Positions 1-11,380 of a stretch of DNA of 64,000 nt are shown one piece after another; the first letter of the stretch is position 1; the number at the start of each line of letters is the position of its first letter. The notes below the pieces were generated by a model. The model had not been told where the DNA came from. It did not search any database and was given only the letters and a program-made list of their open reading frames with translations. The position numbers and the translations under genes were made by a program. This DNA is from Dipteris shenzhenensis (taxonomy: Eukaryota; Polypodiophyta; Polypodiopsida; Gleicheniales): assembly GCA_047967505.1 (NCBI GenBank), contig CM106538.1; one strand, given 5' to 3'.

Positions 1-2125
1 GTGTGAAATGCAGCAAACAAATTTTATCTTAATTCATTTTATGTGTTGGGTACACTGTAGAGGATCAAGAGGTGGTTCCAATGATGAGGATGCAATGATG
101 CTGACAAGTGGAAATCTTAGATGTGAAATATGATGTGACAAGTGCGTAGAGCGCAAGCTAACGAGCAATTTTGCTTTTTGGAGTATTGTGAAATTCCACC
201 TGGATCAAAAGATATGTCTCTCGGAAGAATGGGCCAAACTTGATCCCAAGTGAGGGCAAAATGATGAAGTGGGCCCAGTGATGATGTGGCACTGTGGGTC
301 ACATGCTGTGGCACATGAGTGTGCACTATGAGCTTAGAAGACACGATGCCTAGGTGGCATGCTGATGTGCCATTTGAGGTGTCGTGTGTTGGATAGGTTA
401 CCACGTCACCCACCTTATCTAGAAAATTGACTTAGGGTTTATGTAACCCGGGTTAGTTTGACCCAACGAGTGCCACATGTCACTATTGTGACCATTGACT
501 ATACCTTGGTTAACCAAGGTTACCTATTTAACTAGGGTACAACCCTTACCTTGTCACGTGGCTTTTCTTAAGGTCTGAGACCTTGGAGAAGCTCCGAAGA
601 AAGAGAATCACGTCGAGGAGATGCTGGGTCTGTGTCGTCGTTCAGCCTAAGAAGGTCGCATGCAGTCGTGGTGGGTGAGTGCACGGGTGTAGGTTCTTGG
701 AGCCATTTGGAGTCGATGTAGTTGCATGTTGCCTAGCTTCCTGAGACGCCTGAGTCCGTGAAGGTAGAGGTTGATGAGGGAGCCATTGGAGAGGGCTGGC
801 TGTTGGATTCTTGAGGGTAAAGGTGGATGTTGCTTGAGCTGTTTGCTGCTGGTCATGGAGCTGTGCCTCTCACTGTTGTATGTGCGTAGCTGGGAGGTCA
901 TTTGGAGTCTGGGAGTTTGTTGCAAGAGTCGGGATAAGCTTGCATGGAGTCTCCGTTGGAGTTGGAAGTGGCTGCGTAGGGGCTAGCTTGTTGCATGAGT
1001 TCGTTTGGACGTAGAGGGCGCTGTAGCGTATTGTTGCCGATGCCTTGCGCTGAGTCGCTCAGCAGGTCGCGGTTGGGAGGTTGGAGTTCTAGCAGTCGGT
1101 CGAGAGGCGCTGGAGAGGGCATTCTATTGTTGCATGGGCCGTATGGCAGAGGAGCTGTTGTAGAGGTAGCGACAATGCACAACCATGAAGGAATCCATCG
1201 ATTGAGTTGCAGACCTACATACAAGTCGTTGAGGTGCTGAGACTGCAACTCATTGGAGGAAGGAGGAACCACCGATGCTCGTGAAGACTTGCTAGCTATC
1301 TGGTGATGAGACACTTAGTTTGGTGCTGGCTATGTAGGAGTTGCTACTGCAAAAGCGTGGCATCATTTGGCTTCATTGATGTCTTCTGAGCCCATTGGCT
1401 GCTAAAGGAGCCTAAGTCGTCTAGGCCGTGAGGGAGTGTCGAGCATTGGAGCTTGAGACTGTGTTGTCATTGCGTTGCTTTAAAGGCAATTGGATGGCGC
1501 TGCTTGTGGTCTCTCGGTGCCTAAATTACCTTTTGCTGCATAGAGGTGCATGGCAGGTCCTTTGGTTGCTAGTCCTTCTCTAACGGCTCGTAGTTGCTAT
1601 TGTAGGAGCCAAAGTCCTGTAACTTAGGAGCTCATTGTAGAACTGTACTCGTTGCTTGAGTAGGTCATGTCACAACAGTTTGTTGCTAATGCTTGACTTG
1701 GAAGCTTGGTTAGCCAACCTTAGGAGCTCTCCAAAGGTTGAAGTAGATTGTAGAACTATTGGCTATTGCTTTGGAGAAGCTGAATCTTTCTTTGTCTCTT
1801 AATACAGTAGAAGGACTTTTTCTCTTCCTCAAAAAACTATCAATGAATAGAATTCTTCTAGAGGGCTTAATCTCTCCAAGAAAACAAACTAAATCCCTCT
1901 CAATGAACATAAAGAACGGAGGAAAACCAAAATGAGCACAACTCTCTATCCATAGCTCAGAATGGCGAGCTTTTTGATGCAAATTAGAGAGGGAAATGAG
2001 CTCTATAAGATGAGCTTGAGAAGCGATGAAGGTGCCTCATGGAGAGGGCTTGTGCCTTGATGGAGCAAGGGCTTACGCATTGATGAAGCAAGGGCTTTCA
2101 CTCTCTCTCACAGGAATCTCTCTCG
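1..2125. other. No recognisable gene
   Basis: I see no protein family in either strand here. The first 600 bases contain scattered TGTGGCA-type words. Bases 600-1700 are richer in G and T, with recurring short words such as CATTTGGAG and GTTGCATG, which suggests an old repeat. The open frames are short and lack domain signatures. The region may be decayed transposon flank. Confidence 0.4.
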
Positions 2126-2218
2126 ATGGAAGATGCCTCATGGAAGGAGGGCTTGACACTCATCAAGGGAGTGGGAGCAGGTGCCATCGACTCTGATTAT
2201 ACCATGATAGCGGTGGGT

Positions 2219-2291
<73 letters not shown>
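2219..2291. repeat. (GA)n microsatellite
   Basis: A nearly pure AG dinucleotide tract with two GATA interruptions near its start. It lies just upstream of the gag-like remnant and creates a spurious Arg-Glu reading frame. Confidence 0.95.
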
Positions 2292-2294
<3 letters not shown>

Positions 2295-2369
2295 GCACAC
2301 AATATAGCTACTTGTACACTAAGTGTATTGGCAATGAACACGAAGATATATATGTGAACCCCTTAGGGT

Positions 2370-4145
2370 TAGGGTTTGCCCCTATGCCCTATGTGGATAG
2401 TGCGATTTATACTATCTTTAAGAGGATCGATGGTGCTTTACATGAGGAAATGAGCAACCTCCTTCTATGGTCAAGGAGAAGTTCAAAGCTGGACTCAGAG
2501 GCCCTCTATGGATGAAGTTGGAATTAAAGCCTGTAGCCACTTTCCAAGAAGCAGTTGACTTAGTAAAGGCAAAAGAATGGAAAATGACTAGGATAGGAGT
2601 AGCTGGCCATGGGAGTTCAATAGATGCCCAAGAGAAAGCAGTAACCTACTATAATCACTTTTATCCCATAAGCAAGATTAAGGAATACCCAGGATGACAA
2701 TTTGTGCAAGGAAATGCATGAAGCAGTGGACTTTTTTAAGAATCTTAGTTTGAAACTTTTGGGTAGAGCAAGAAGAGGACAAGGCAAAGGACCCACACTA
2801 CCATATTAGAATCTAGGATATGGATAGGATCCAAGAACAGCTAGAGGAGAAAATCCAAGGAGGTATGAACCCTATCATTGTTTTAACTATGGAGATTGGG
2901 GCCACACTAGTCCGCATTGCAATAAGCCTCATCGTAGAGGAGGAGATATGTTCCCATTACCAAGCAACTTAAATAATTGGGCAAATGACTTTGTGTAAGC
3001 AACTTAAACAATTGGGCAAATGGCTTTGGGATAGAAATAAAGGGAATGCCTAGTACAAGTGGTTTGACTTCCGAGGAAAAAGGAAAGCAAAAGATAGATG
3101 AAAAGTAGCTAGAAGTTTCACCAATACATCTAGAAGAGCTTGAAGTGATGCCAATGAAGAGGGTTGGAGAAAAAGAGCCAGAAAATGGGCATGGTGATGC
3201 TAGAGTGGTGATGCAAAAGGATTTGATAAACAAGAAGCTGGACATTTCATATGGCTAGTTAATGGAACTTTATCCTCAACTAAGGAAATAATGGAAGAGA
3301 CTGGTCAACCCACCCAAGCAAGAGAGAATAAAAATGGTGAGGATTCATTCTTTGGATGAATTACTAGGTCTACATATGCCCTGTGATTGATGCCTAGCAT
3401 AAATGGCAATCCAGAGGTAAAGCCTATGTTGATGGTGGAGCTCAAGTATGTGTAATCACACAATTTTGTGTTGAAAGATTATGCTTTGAGTTGAATGGAG
3501 TTTCAAGTTACAAGATCAGGCTAGCAAACCATGCAAAGGTAAGATGTTTGGGGATTCTGAACAAGTTGGATGTGAGGGCTTTTGGTGTTGATGTTAAAAT
3601 TGATTATCATGTTATGCCAGCTAGGCTGGGAGCCTTTCCACACATTCTAGGTAGGCCATGGTTAAGACTGGTAAAGGAAGTATAGGACTTTGTTCAAGGG
3701 ACCCTCACTTAGGTGTGTGTAATCACACAATCTTGTATTGGAAGATTAGGCTTTGAGCTAAATGGAGTTTCAAGTTACAAGATCAGGCTAGAAAACCATG
3801 CCAAGTTATGATGTTTGTGGATTCTGAATAAGAAGTTGGATGTGAGAGTTTTTGGTGTTGATGTTAATATTGACTCTCATGTTATGCTAGTTGGGTTGGG
3901 AGCCCATTCCACCCATTCTAGGTGGGCCATGGTTAAGATTGGTAAAGTGGGTTGAGGAAAAATTTTAGTAGGGTGGATAGGAAGTTACTAATTGAGAAAG
4001 AAAGTAAACAAAACTCCAGTGAAAGTGAAGAGGAAAGTGAGATCCAAAGTGAAATAATAGATTTAAGTGGGGATGAAGTAGGGATGCTATTATCAGAGAG
4101 TGAGGATGAAGTTGAGGACTATGTGGGACATTTGGAGGCTTAGGG
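2370..4145 (+). pseudogene. Ty3/gypsy-type gag and protease remnant
   Basis: A broken retrotransposon polyprotein read in several frames. Near 2467-2695 the translation resembles a gag region (PLWMKLELKPVATFQEAVDL). At about 2865-2935 there is a worn CCHC zinc knuckle, CFNYGDWGHTSPHC, in which the second Cys is Tyr. From about 3430 to 3685 an aspartic-protease-like stretch has a D-G-G-A-Q core followed by VCVIT and ends in FPHILGRPWLR, a sequence typical of plant gypsy protease domains. An acidic linker (3952-4143) follows, as often seen before reverse transcriptase, but no RT follows on this strand. Stops and frameshifts show it is inactive. The family call rests on the protease end motif and the knuckle; element borders and LTRs were not found. 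Confidence 0.6.
3449..3947 (+). repeat. Tandem duplication of the protease fragment
   Basis: The stretch starting TGTGTAATCACACAAT at about 3452-3685 recurs at about 3716-3947 with the same order of words (GGAGTTTCAAGTTACAAGATC, then the GGCCATGGTTAAGA end). The second copy has extra stops and small indels, so it has decayed further or arose from a different copy. Both run in the same direction as the remnant around them. Confidence 0.8.
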
Positions 4146-4249
4146 GAACTCATGGTTTGACTTCATGTAGATAGTGGAGGAAATGGAGGTAGAGAATATG
4201 CAAGTTGTTCCAGAGTACAATAGTCTTCAAAAGCCCAAATGAGTGCCCC

Positions 4250-5515
4250 ACCCACTGCCAAAGCCTAAGAAGTCTCCTCATTAGGGGGGAGGCCTTCCCC
4301 ATGAGAGGGGACTCAGAGAAGATCCACATGTGGGATAGTTGACACTGTCCACCTATTCAATGTGTGTTCCTGACGACTCCCCTCTAGAGAAGGAGTTTTA
4401 CGATTCTATGACTAGGGTGATACCTCATACCACTAGCTTGCCTAAAAGGGATTTGCTCTGCATCTCTAGGTTAATGCTACCCAAACCTACTCATGACTGT
4501 GGCAAGATCACTATCTACCAAGAAACTCTAGCTCTGGCATTCCGCATGCCATCCAAACCTACCCATGAAAAGCTATGTACCAAGTCTTGAGCTGCCCCAT
4601 GCACCCCTTGTGAAAGCACCATAAAGAGGCTATGTACCAGGATGTAGTGGCTAGTGGGACTTGGTTGGTTACCAACACCCTACTTGCTAGGAAGAGTTTT
4701 TTTGAGCTCCAATGGAAGCTTGCACTGAATGCTCTCTAGAGTCGAGGCAAGCTATTGCTCTATGGAGATATCAATACCCACTTGGTACTCAAGATACCTC
4801 GCCGTCTGCTCCTATGGAATCCAATATAAGACAAAGCCAACCCCCCAACATTGGACCTCCTCTATGCCTATGAAGAAGGCAATAGATTTGAATTATTCTT
4901 GTCTTAGAAGCCTCTTAATAGATAGCCAAGGCACCTTGATCATGTCTCAAGGCTCACTACTAAAGCCTCCACATACAAGGCTGTGTCATCTGTAAACTCT
5001 GAGTCTAGAAGCTCCTCCTCTCATTGAAGCCAAAGCCACATCTTGATAACGCCAGTAGCCCAAGAGCATAGAAAATAATCCCACACCTTGGCTATGAAGA
5101 GGAAGAGGAAGGGCACAAGGGAGCAACCCTATTGTGCCAAGTGTGAAAGAGAGAAGGCGTTGCCCCCCCAATGGTCACTTGACTTGAGCTCCCTACATTA
5201 AGAGTTGAGACTCCTCTAACCCACCTCTATATGAAACCCAATCTTTGCATATTGCCCTCCAAGAAGGACCACTCCACCCTATCATAAGCCTTTCAAAATC
5301 CAAGTGAAGGATAGTGAGATGCTGTGCCTCTTGCCTAGCCCAATCCACAGCCTCCTAGAAAGTGAAAATTTTGTCCAAGATACTACATTCTTGAACAAAA
5401 CCATTATGCATGTCACAATATCTAGAAGGTGGTGAACCACAAGCTCAAGACCTTGTCTAAGATCTTGCCAATGCATTGTCCAATAAGGTGATTGGTATCC
5501 ACTAGTGCATATCTT
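4250..5515 (-). pseudogene. LINE (non-LTR) reverse transcriptase fragment
   Basis: On the minus strand three frames together give the order of a plant LINE ORF2 reverse transcriptase. The order is an ILD-containing block with EAVDWARQ (about 5320-5400), then the domain-2 motif FEKAYDRVEWSFL followed by RLGF (about 5225-5300), then a QGCSLVPFLFLF block (about 5080-5130) that corresponds to RQGCPLAP, then the catalytic box as FTDDTALYVEA (about 4965-4995). The usual catalytic box is F/Y-A-D-D, so one residue differs. Downstream sequence to about 4250 has W- and G-rich text that could be the connection domain. Frames are broken by stops and indels. No poly(A) tail or target duplication was found. 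It is a dead 5'- and 3'-truncated copy next to the gypsy remnant. Confidence 0.65.
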
Positions 5516-5517
5516 AC

Positions 5518-5930
5518 CTATCCCCCCCCCCCTTTAGTATCAAGCAAATCCATCCTTGGCTCAAGGACTGAGGAAGAGATCCTACTTGTCCCCCGTCGAA
5601 CTCTCCCCTCCCTCCCATCCCCCTTTTCCCTTCTTTTCCATCCTTGCCATACCCCTTCTAAATTCCCCCATTTCCCCTCCCTCCCATCTCCCATCCTTCT
5701 CATCCCCATTCTATATTTTCAATCTACCTTTTCCCCCATCCCTCCCATTCTTGTTCTAAACTTCCATGCCCCTTTTCCACCATCCCTTTCATTGCCCTCA
5801 TCTCACCCTCCCATCCATCCCCTACACCCCCTCTCTCCCTCCCATCCCATTGCCCATTCCATCCTCCATCCCTCCCAAATAACCATCCCATGCCCCCATC
5901 TCACCCTCCCCTCCATTGTCTAACTTTATT
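5518..5930. repeat. Pyrimidine-rich low-complexity tract
   Basis: About 400 bases made almost entirely of C and T on the plus strand, with repeated CCCATCC and CCTCCC words. It gives long open frames in both directions that are only low-complexity Pro/Ser/His or Arg/Gly text. I do not regard these as genes. Confidence 0.85.
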
Positions 5931-6387
5931 CATAATATGAAAAGCAATCAAAGAACAAGTTATTCATTTATGTCCCCTATCCCTTTTTGTTTTAGGATCT
6001 TTTTTCCTCATGGGAAGTGTCTTTGTTTTAATTACACATATATTCAATATGGCATGTAGTGAGAGTGATCATGCTAAGTGGCTAGTTTGGGGGACTAGCA
6101 GTCGATCAAAAAAAGATTTTCATTTTTTGAAAAATGCAAAATATTCTTTGCAATCTCAATCCCCATGCACAAGAGTAAATTATGCAAGAGAACAAGCAAG
6201 ATCTCTCGTTGTACCAACACATCTTGTTCATATTGCTTGGGTGCTGGTAGCTAACACTCACATGATAATGATGCACCATGTGAAGACTATATCCCTAATG
6301 ACTATTCTTTTGATGGTGATAAGGGCCTCATTATGGATGGCCTTCATGGTCTCTCTCTCACCCCCCCCCATACACACATGCGTGCGT

Positions 6388-7252
6388 GTTATCAAGGTGT
6401 GGTGTTGGTAGAAACACAATCACATGTGCTATAAAAATTCTTAATAAGTCAAGTAATCTTTGTATGAATGAATTTGATTCAGCGGTGATTATGAATACAA
6501 TGGAAGAATGCAAGGGTACATTGTTACTTGATCCAATACCCTTATTTTGAGATACAATGAGAAAGAGTGATTCTTGTTTCAAGACACATGGACAATAGCA
6601 TACATTAGCACGGATTAAATAGCATGTGGTAATGAAAAGATACATGATTTTCTATGAGTAATACATAGATTAGTCACTTTTGTTAGTGGGGAATGGTTTT
6701 CAAAATGATGAGCCATTTATGGTAAAATTGAATTTTTAAAGCACCTTGGCCCCTCCCCCACGGGGGGGCCAAGTGATGTGTGGGCCCATGTTTGTGCATG
6801 TGGACAATTGGGCATGTGTGTGCTCATGCACACACATACATGCATGCATGCGTGCATGTGTGCATGCATATGCGCACACACACGCATGTGTGTGTGTGTT
6901 ATTAAGGTGTGGTGTTGGTATAAGCGTAATCACATGTGCTATAGAAGTTCATAAGAAGTCAAGTGATCTTTGTATGAATGAAGATGATTCATTAGTGTGT
7001 ACGAATACCTGAGGGAAGAATACTACGGGTACATTGTTACTTTATCCAATACCCTTCTTTTGAGATACAATGAGAAAGAGTGGCTCATGTTAACACATGG
7101 ACCCTAGCATACATCAGAACGAATTAGCACGTGGTAATGAAATGATACACAATATTATATGAGTAATACATAGATTAGTCACTACGATCACTCGGGAATG
7201 GTCTTTCAAATGATGAGACATTTATGATAATCATCAAATTTTAAAGCAAGTG
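6388..7252 (+). repeat. Direct duplication of about 350 bp
   Basis: About 6388-6745 and about 6893-7252 align along their length. Shared text includes GGTACATTGTTACTT, GAGATACAATGAGAAAGAGTG and GAGTAATACATAGATTAGTC, each in the same order. They are separated by a 150-bp segment with a purine/pyrimidine alternating tract. Each copy starts with the AAGGTGTGGTG core that recurs to 9210. Confidence 0.85.
6825..6899. repeat. 75-bp alternating purine-pyrimidine tract
   Basis: From 6825 to 6899 every base alternates purine and pyrimidine (mixed CA, TG, CG and TA steps), with self-complementary ATGCATGCAT in the middle. Such tracts can adopt Z-DNA or cruciform forms. The ORFs that cross it in both directions are artefacts of CA/TG repeats. 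Confidence 0.85.
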
Positions 7253-7319
7253 AAACTTTACTAGATTTTGGGCAATTTGCACTTTACTAGAAACAAGCAT
7301 ACATGCATATGCTAATGAG

Positions 7320-9615
7320 TGTCCTTGGATGACATACTTGTTCCATGGAAAGGCCATGCTTGTTCCTTGGATGATATGGAGTTTTCTTCAAGACCATGTG
7401 AAGTACACCATGAGTGTTCGTAATGTCTTGAAATGTTAATACAAACACAACTTTACATCAAGCTGTGGTGTGCATACAAGAACAAATCATATGTGCTACA
7501 TATAAGAAGTTGTGTGATCTTTTAAATTAATCTATGGATATAGGACACCCATAATAACTTGTGCAACTAATGTCCCCTACTTGTACATTTAGTTAAATAA
7601 GTTGAGGATGCATTTGAATGACTGTTCATTTTAGTCTAGTGGAATTCTATTGCTCTACACATACATCTTTCTCAAGTAGAGACTGGTGTAATCAAGGTGT
7701 GGTGATGGTATAAGCACAATTACATGTGCTACAAATGTTACAAAGAAGTTATGGTTTATGCATATGGATGACTTGTGGCAATAAGTAGTCCATACTTATG
7801 ATATCAAACTTTCAATGAATTTCTAGCTTGAGTCAAATTGAATACGGCAATACGTGTGTGATCCTAGATACATTTTGGTATATCAACATGTGTATATGAA
7901 AATGGAAATGGAAAACATGAAACTAGATAGCCAGGTGGCCTATGAACAGACTTTGCCCTATACATATAGGCCCAAACAAATGGGAAATAGTTGACAAAGT
8001 AGTCAACCATTTTGACATTATTTTACATGACCACAAGTAGGAGTTAATGAATTGACATTGGTTTATAAGCCCTCAAAATTCTCCAATTCTACATATAATG
8101 CCAACCTTATTGGATAAGATGAATTTCCACAATATGAGCTAACTGAAATAGGAGAAAATTGGTTGGGGATGCAGGGGAGAGAGAGAGAGACGTTCCTTGG
8201 ATAATATGGAATTGTCTTCAAGGACCATGTGAAGTAAACCACGGGTTTTCATATTGTCCTCAAATGTTAACACAAACACAACTTTACCTTAAGGTGTGGT
8301 GTGGGTACAAGCACAAATCACATATGCTATATATAAGAAGTTTTGTGATCTTTCAAATTACACTATGGATATAGGACACCCACAATAACGGTGCAATTAA
8401 TGTCCCCTACTTGTAATTCTGGACTCTCATTATAGAGGTCCAATCGCCTTGAAACTAGCACCATGATTTTTGTAATTTTGTGTTCAAAATTCTAGAACAC
8501 TTTTTCGTTAACAGGTTTCATAGTTGTGTTCATCATTGTTAACACCTTTTGCTCTGCCTCCACTATCTTCCGCTCGCCTCTGCTACCTTTTGCTCCCCCT
8601 CCACTACCTTTTGCTGCCTTCCTCTTATGGTTGCTGCCTGCCCCCTCTGCTGCCTTCTACTCCCCCTCCACTACCTTCCACTGCCTTCCTCTCCAGCTCT
8701 GCATTCTTTCCCATAAGCTGGTCATCCTCCTTCCCTTACCATTCGTTGGCCATCATCTCCACTCTACCTTCCCTCTTTTCCCTTGCTTTCCCTCCCCTTC
8801 CCCCTTCACTCAACTCCTCCACCCTACTTTCTCCTCCCTCCCTTGCTCCTCTCACCCCTCGCTCAGCCTTCTCTCGTGTGTGCATGAGTCGAGACATGGA
8901 GACATTGATATAGGAGATGTAGAGGTGGTTAGAATCTTCGAGAGACATCGTATTGATTTGTTACTTTTGCACATCTTGCATAACCTTGATTGATGTATCT
9001 TCAATTAATTAATGGAATTTATTTTTAGAATGTTAGGGGCCCCTATTTGTACATTTAGTCAAACATGTTCAGGATGCATTACAATGGATGGTGATACATT
9101 ATAGTTTGGTGGAATTCTATTGCTCTACAAATGCATCTCTCTCAAGTATAGATTGGTGTAATCAAGGTGTGGTGATGGTACAAGCACAATTACATGTGCT
9201 ACAAATGTTCCAAAAAAGTTATGGTTTATTCATGTTGATGACATGTGGCAATAAGTAGTTCATACTTATGATGTCAAACTTTCAATGAGTTTTTAGCTTG
9301 AGTCAAAGTGGATACTGCAATACGTCTGTGATCCTAGATACATTTTGGTATATCAACATGTGTACATGAAAATGGAAGTGGAAATAAGTGACATGAAGCT
9401 AGATAGTGAGGTGGCCTATAAGTCGGCTTCGCCTTGTACATATATGCCTAGACACATGGGAAATAGTTGACAAACTAGTCCTATTTTGACATTATTTGAC
9501 ATGACTACAGGTGGGAGTTGAGTAGTCCTGAATTGATGTTGGTTTATATGCCCTAAAAACTCTCGAATTCAGCATCTAATGCCAAGCTTATTGATGAGGT
9601 GAATTTCCAGAATAT
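7320..9615 (+). repeat. Direct duplication of about 800 bp, second copy with an insert
   Basis: About 7320-8130 and about 8190-9615 are copies in the same orientation. Shared landmarks are the CCTTGGAT...ATGG start, TATGGATATAGGACACCCA, GTCCCCTACTTGTA, ATCAAGGTGTGGTGATGGTA and ATTTTGGTATATCAACATGT. The second copy carries an extra 630 bases (about 8420-9050) between two halves of the shared text. No coding potential is seen in the shared part. Confidence 0.8.
8422..9049. mobile_element. Insertion of about 630 bp with short flanking repeats
   Basis: This segment is absent from the sister copy at 7580. It is bordered by CCCCTACTTGTA on the left and CCCCTATTTGTA on the right (11 of 12 match), as expected for a target duplication. 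Its middle (about 8540-8870) is a C/T-rich tract like that at 5518-5930. It contains no recognisable protein. It could be a non-autonomous retroelement, but I see no terminal repeats or clear tail. Confidence 0.5.
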
Positions 9616-9649
9616 GACATGAATGAATGGATGCCAGAGTGCAAGATCT

Positions 9650-11380
9650 ACCTCACAGTAAATTGGCATGGCCATCCACTTAGTAATCGGCTTGTATACA
9701 TATGTTGTGACCTTTCATCTCCATCATCCCACATGATTGGTATCTACATATCTTGCCCCTGTGCCCTTTTGGCACATTGTCAAGAATTCCCAGTGGCTTC
9801 ATTTTAGTGTGGTCGGTGAGAGTTGACATGACTACAGGTGGGAATTGAGTAGTCCAATTTCCTTGTGCAACGTTCTATCAAATAATGCCTTGTGAACTAA
9901 ACGTTTTGGAGTTGTCATGTTTTATTCGGAATTGTAATCGTTGGCTATAGACGTGCTTGCAATGGTGCTAATTAAAATGCGGTTGGCTGTAAGAATTGAA
10001 TTGCACGTTGTGGAAATGGGATTCTTGTAACTACATAGCATACACAACATACACAGCATTCTGTTCAACCACACAAAATTCTGCTTTTATTAACAAAAAA
10101 TATTCTGTAGAGCATCTATAATCGCGTCTATAAATGCGTTTATGTAAATCGCGTCTATAAATGCGTTTATGTATGCGCCTCTCTATTTTTTTTAATTTTC
10201 TAGTAGGGCATCTATTTGCGCATCTATGTACACATTTGTCTTTTTTTTAAAATTTCTAGCAGGGCATCTATTTGCGTGTCTATAGGTGCATCTATATGCA
10301 CGTCTGTCTATTATATAGACGTGCCTTTAGATGGGGGTCTATAGATGCGCCAATAGACGCACCCGTAAGTTTTTTTAAAATTAAGGAAACACATCTGTGT
10401 GCATGTCTGTAGGTGCCTTTTCTTGTTGTGTGACGATCCCTTATTATTGAGAAGAATCTAGCTGAAAAGTGCCAAGGAGTTCGATGATTGAGAAACCAAG
10501 TTATATTAAAACTAGAGATAAGAAAATCGAAATTCCGACCAATCTAAGTAAGATGCCTAAAAGTTGTAGGTCTCAACTCTCAAGATCTTAAAGTTAAGGA
10601 TAAATTTGCACAAGATTTTGAAACTTGGTTCATGGATCTTCAAATATTACCAATGGGAGAGCTTGACATATTCTAGATAGCTACTTGCCTTTAAAAAGAT
10701 TTAAGGAAGATAAGATTGCTACACAACAAGAGTTATACCCCATTGTTTCCACTAAAGAGGTCATTGGCGAGAGATATTGCTGCATTGGTTAGGTTTTGAA
10801 TAACTACTCCCATAACCAGCTCAAGAATTGAATTTGCGATTAGATCAAGGACCCAAAATAGTGGTCATGGGTACTTATGTGGTTGATTACTTGCAAGAAG
10901 TCAAGCAGTTATCCATGCAGTATAAGGATGTTTTTTCACAACTCTAAGCAACAAGTTTGGAGTAGAGAATCTGATTGGAAGTAAGTGAAGAGGTCATGAT
11001 GTTTAGGCTTGCCTCGCTCCCCTCAACAATCAAGTACCTCTCTTTATGACTAATAGTAGAGATGCTTCAAATTAGTTCACTCCCTCAAGGAAAGCCATTT
11101 GCAGAGGATCCCCACAAAGGTTATTTCTTTCAATACATTAGATGTGGTTTGATTCTAATCAATAGTGAGTCTCAAGAGACATCAAAGAACAACTACATAT
11201 GTTGCCTCAATGACAAAACAAGAAGTTGCATGAAAGTTGAGAAAGACTACTCTATATCAGCTTCACAAAACAACTTGACTATTAAGAAGGAAACTCTTTG
11301 TAAAACTTGCGCACCTATTTTAGCTGCAAGAAATAGCATAGAACACAGTGCCAAATATATTGAGAGGGAGAAAAACAATT
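9650..11380. other. Intergenic, no clear gene
   Basis: Mostly unrecognised. At 10122-10170 a 23-base unit (GCGTCTATAAATGCGTTTAT core) is repeated twice. From 10100 to 10400 TCTAT-type words recur. Around 10860-10945 the plus-strand text DYLQEVKQLSMQYKDVF faintly resembles the spacer before gypsy reverse transcriptase, too weak to call. The open frame from 11062 has no family match I recognise. Confidence 0.35.
10298..10325. repeat. Short perfect hairpin
   Basis: Arms GCACGTCT and AGACGTGC are separated by about 11 bases (GTCTATTATAT) inside the TCTAT-rich stretch. Role unknown. Confidence 0.6.

Noticed and set aside
898-1314. 138-residue minus-strand frame as a gene
   Set aside because: Overlaps open frames on the plus strand, shows no family motif, and its composition follows short repeated words in the DNA.
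2126-2515. Arg-Glu repeat protein
   Set aside because: Produced by the (GA)n tract at 2219-2291; the later part belongs to a decayed gag in another context.
5492-5923. Pro/Ser-rich 143-residue frame and its antisense frames (also 8524-8993)
   Set aside because: Pyrimidine-rich low-complexity DNA lacks stop codons by composition; no domain, no start context.
6010-6411. 133-residue plus-strand frame as a gene
   Set aside because: It ends inside a duplicated repeat, has no recognised domain, and no splice or homology evidence supports it.
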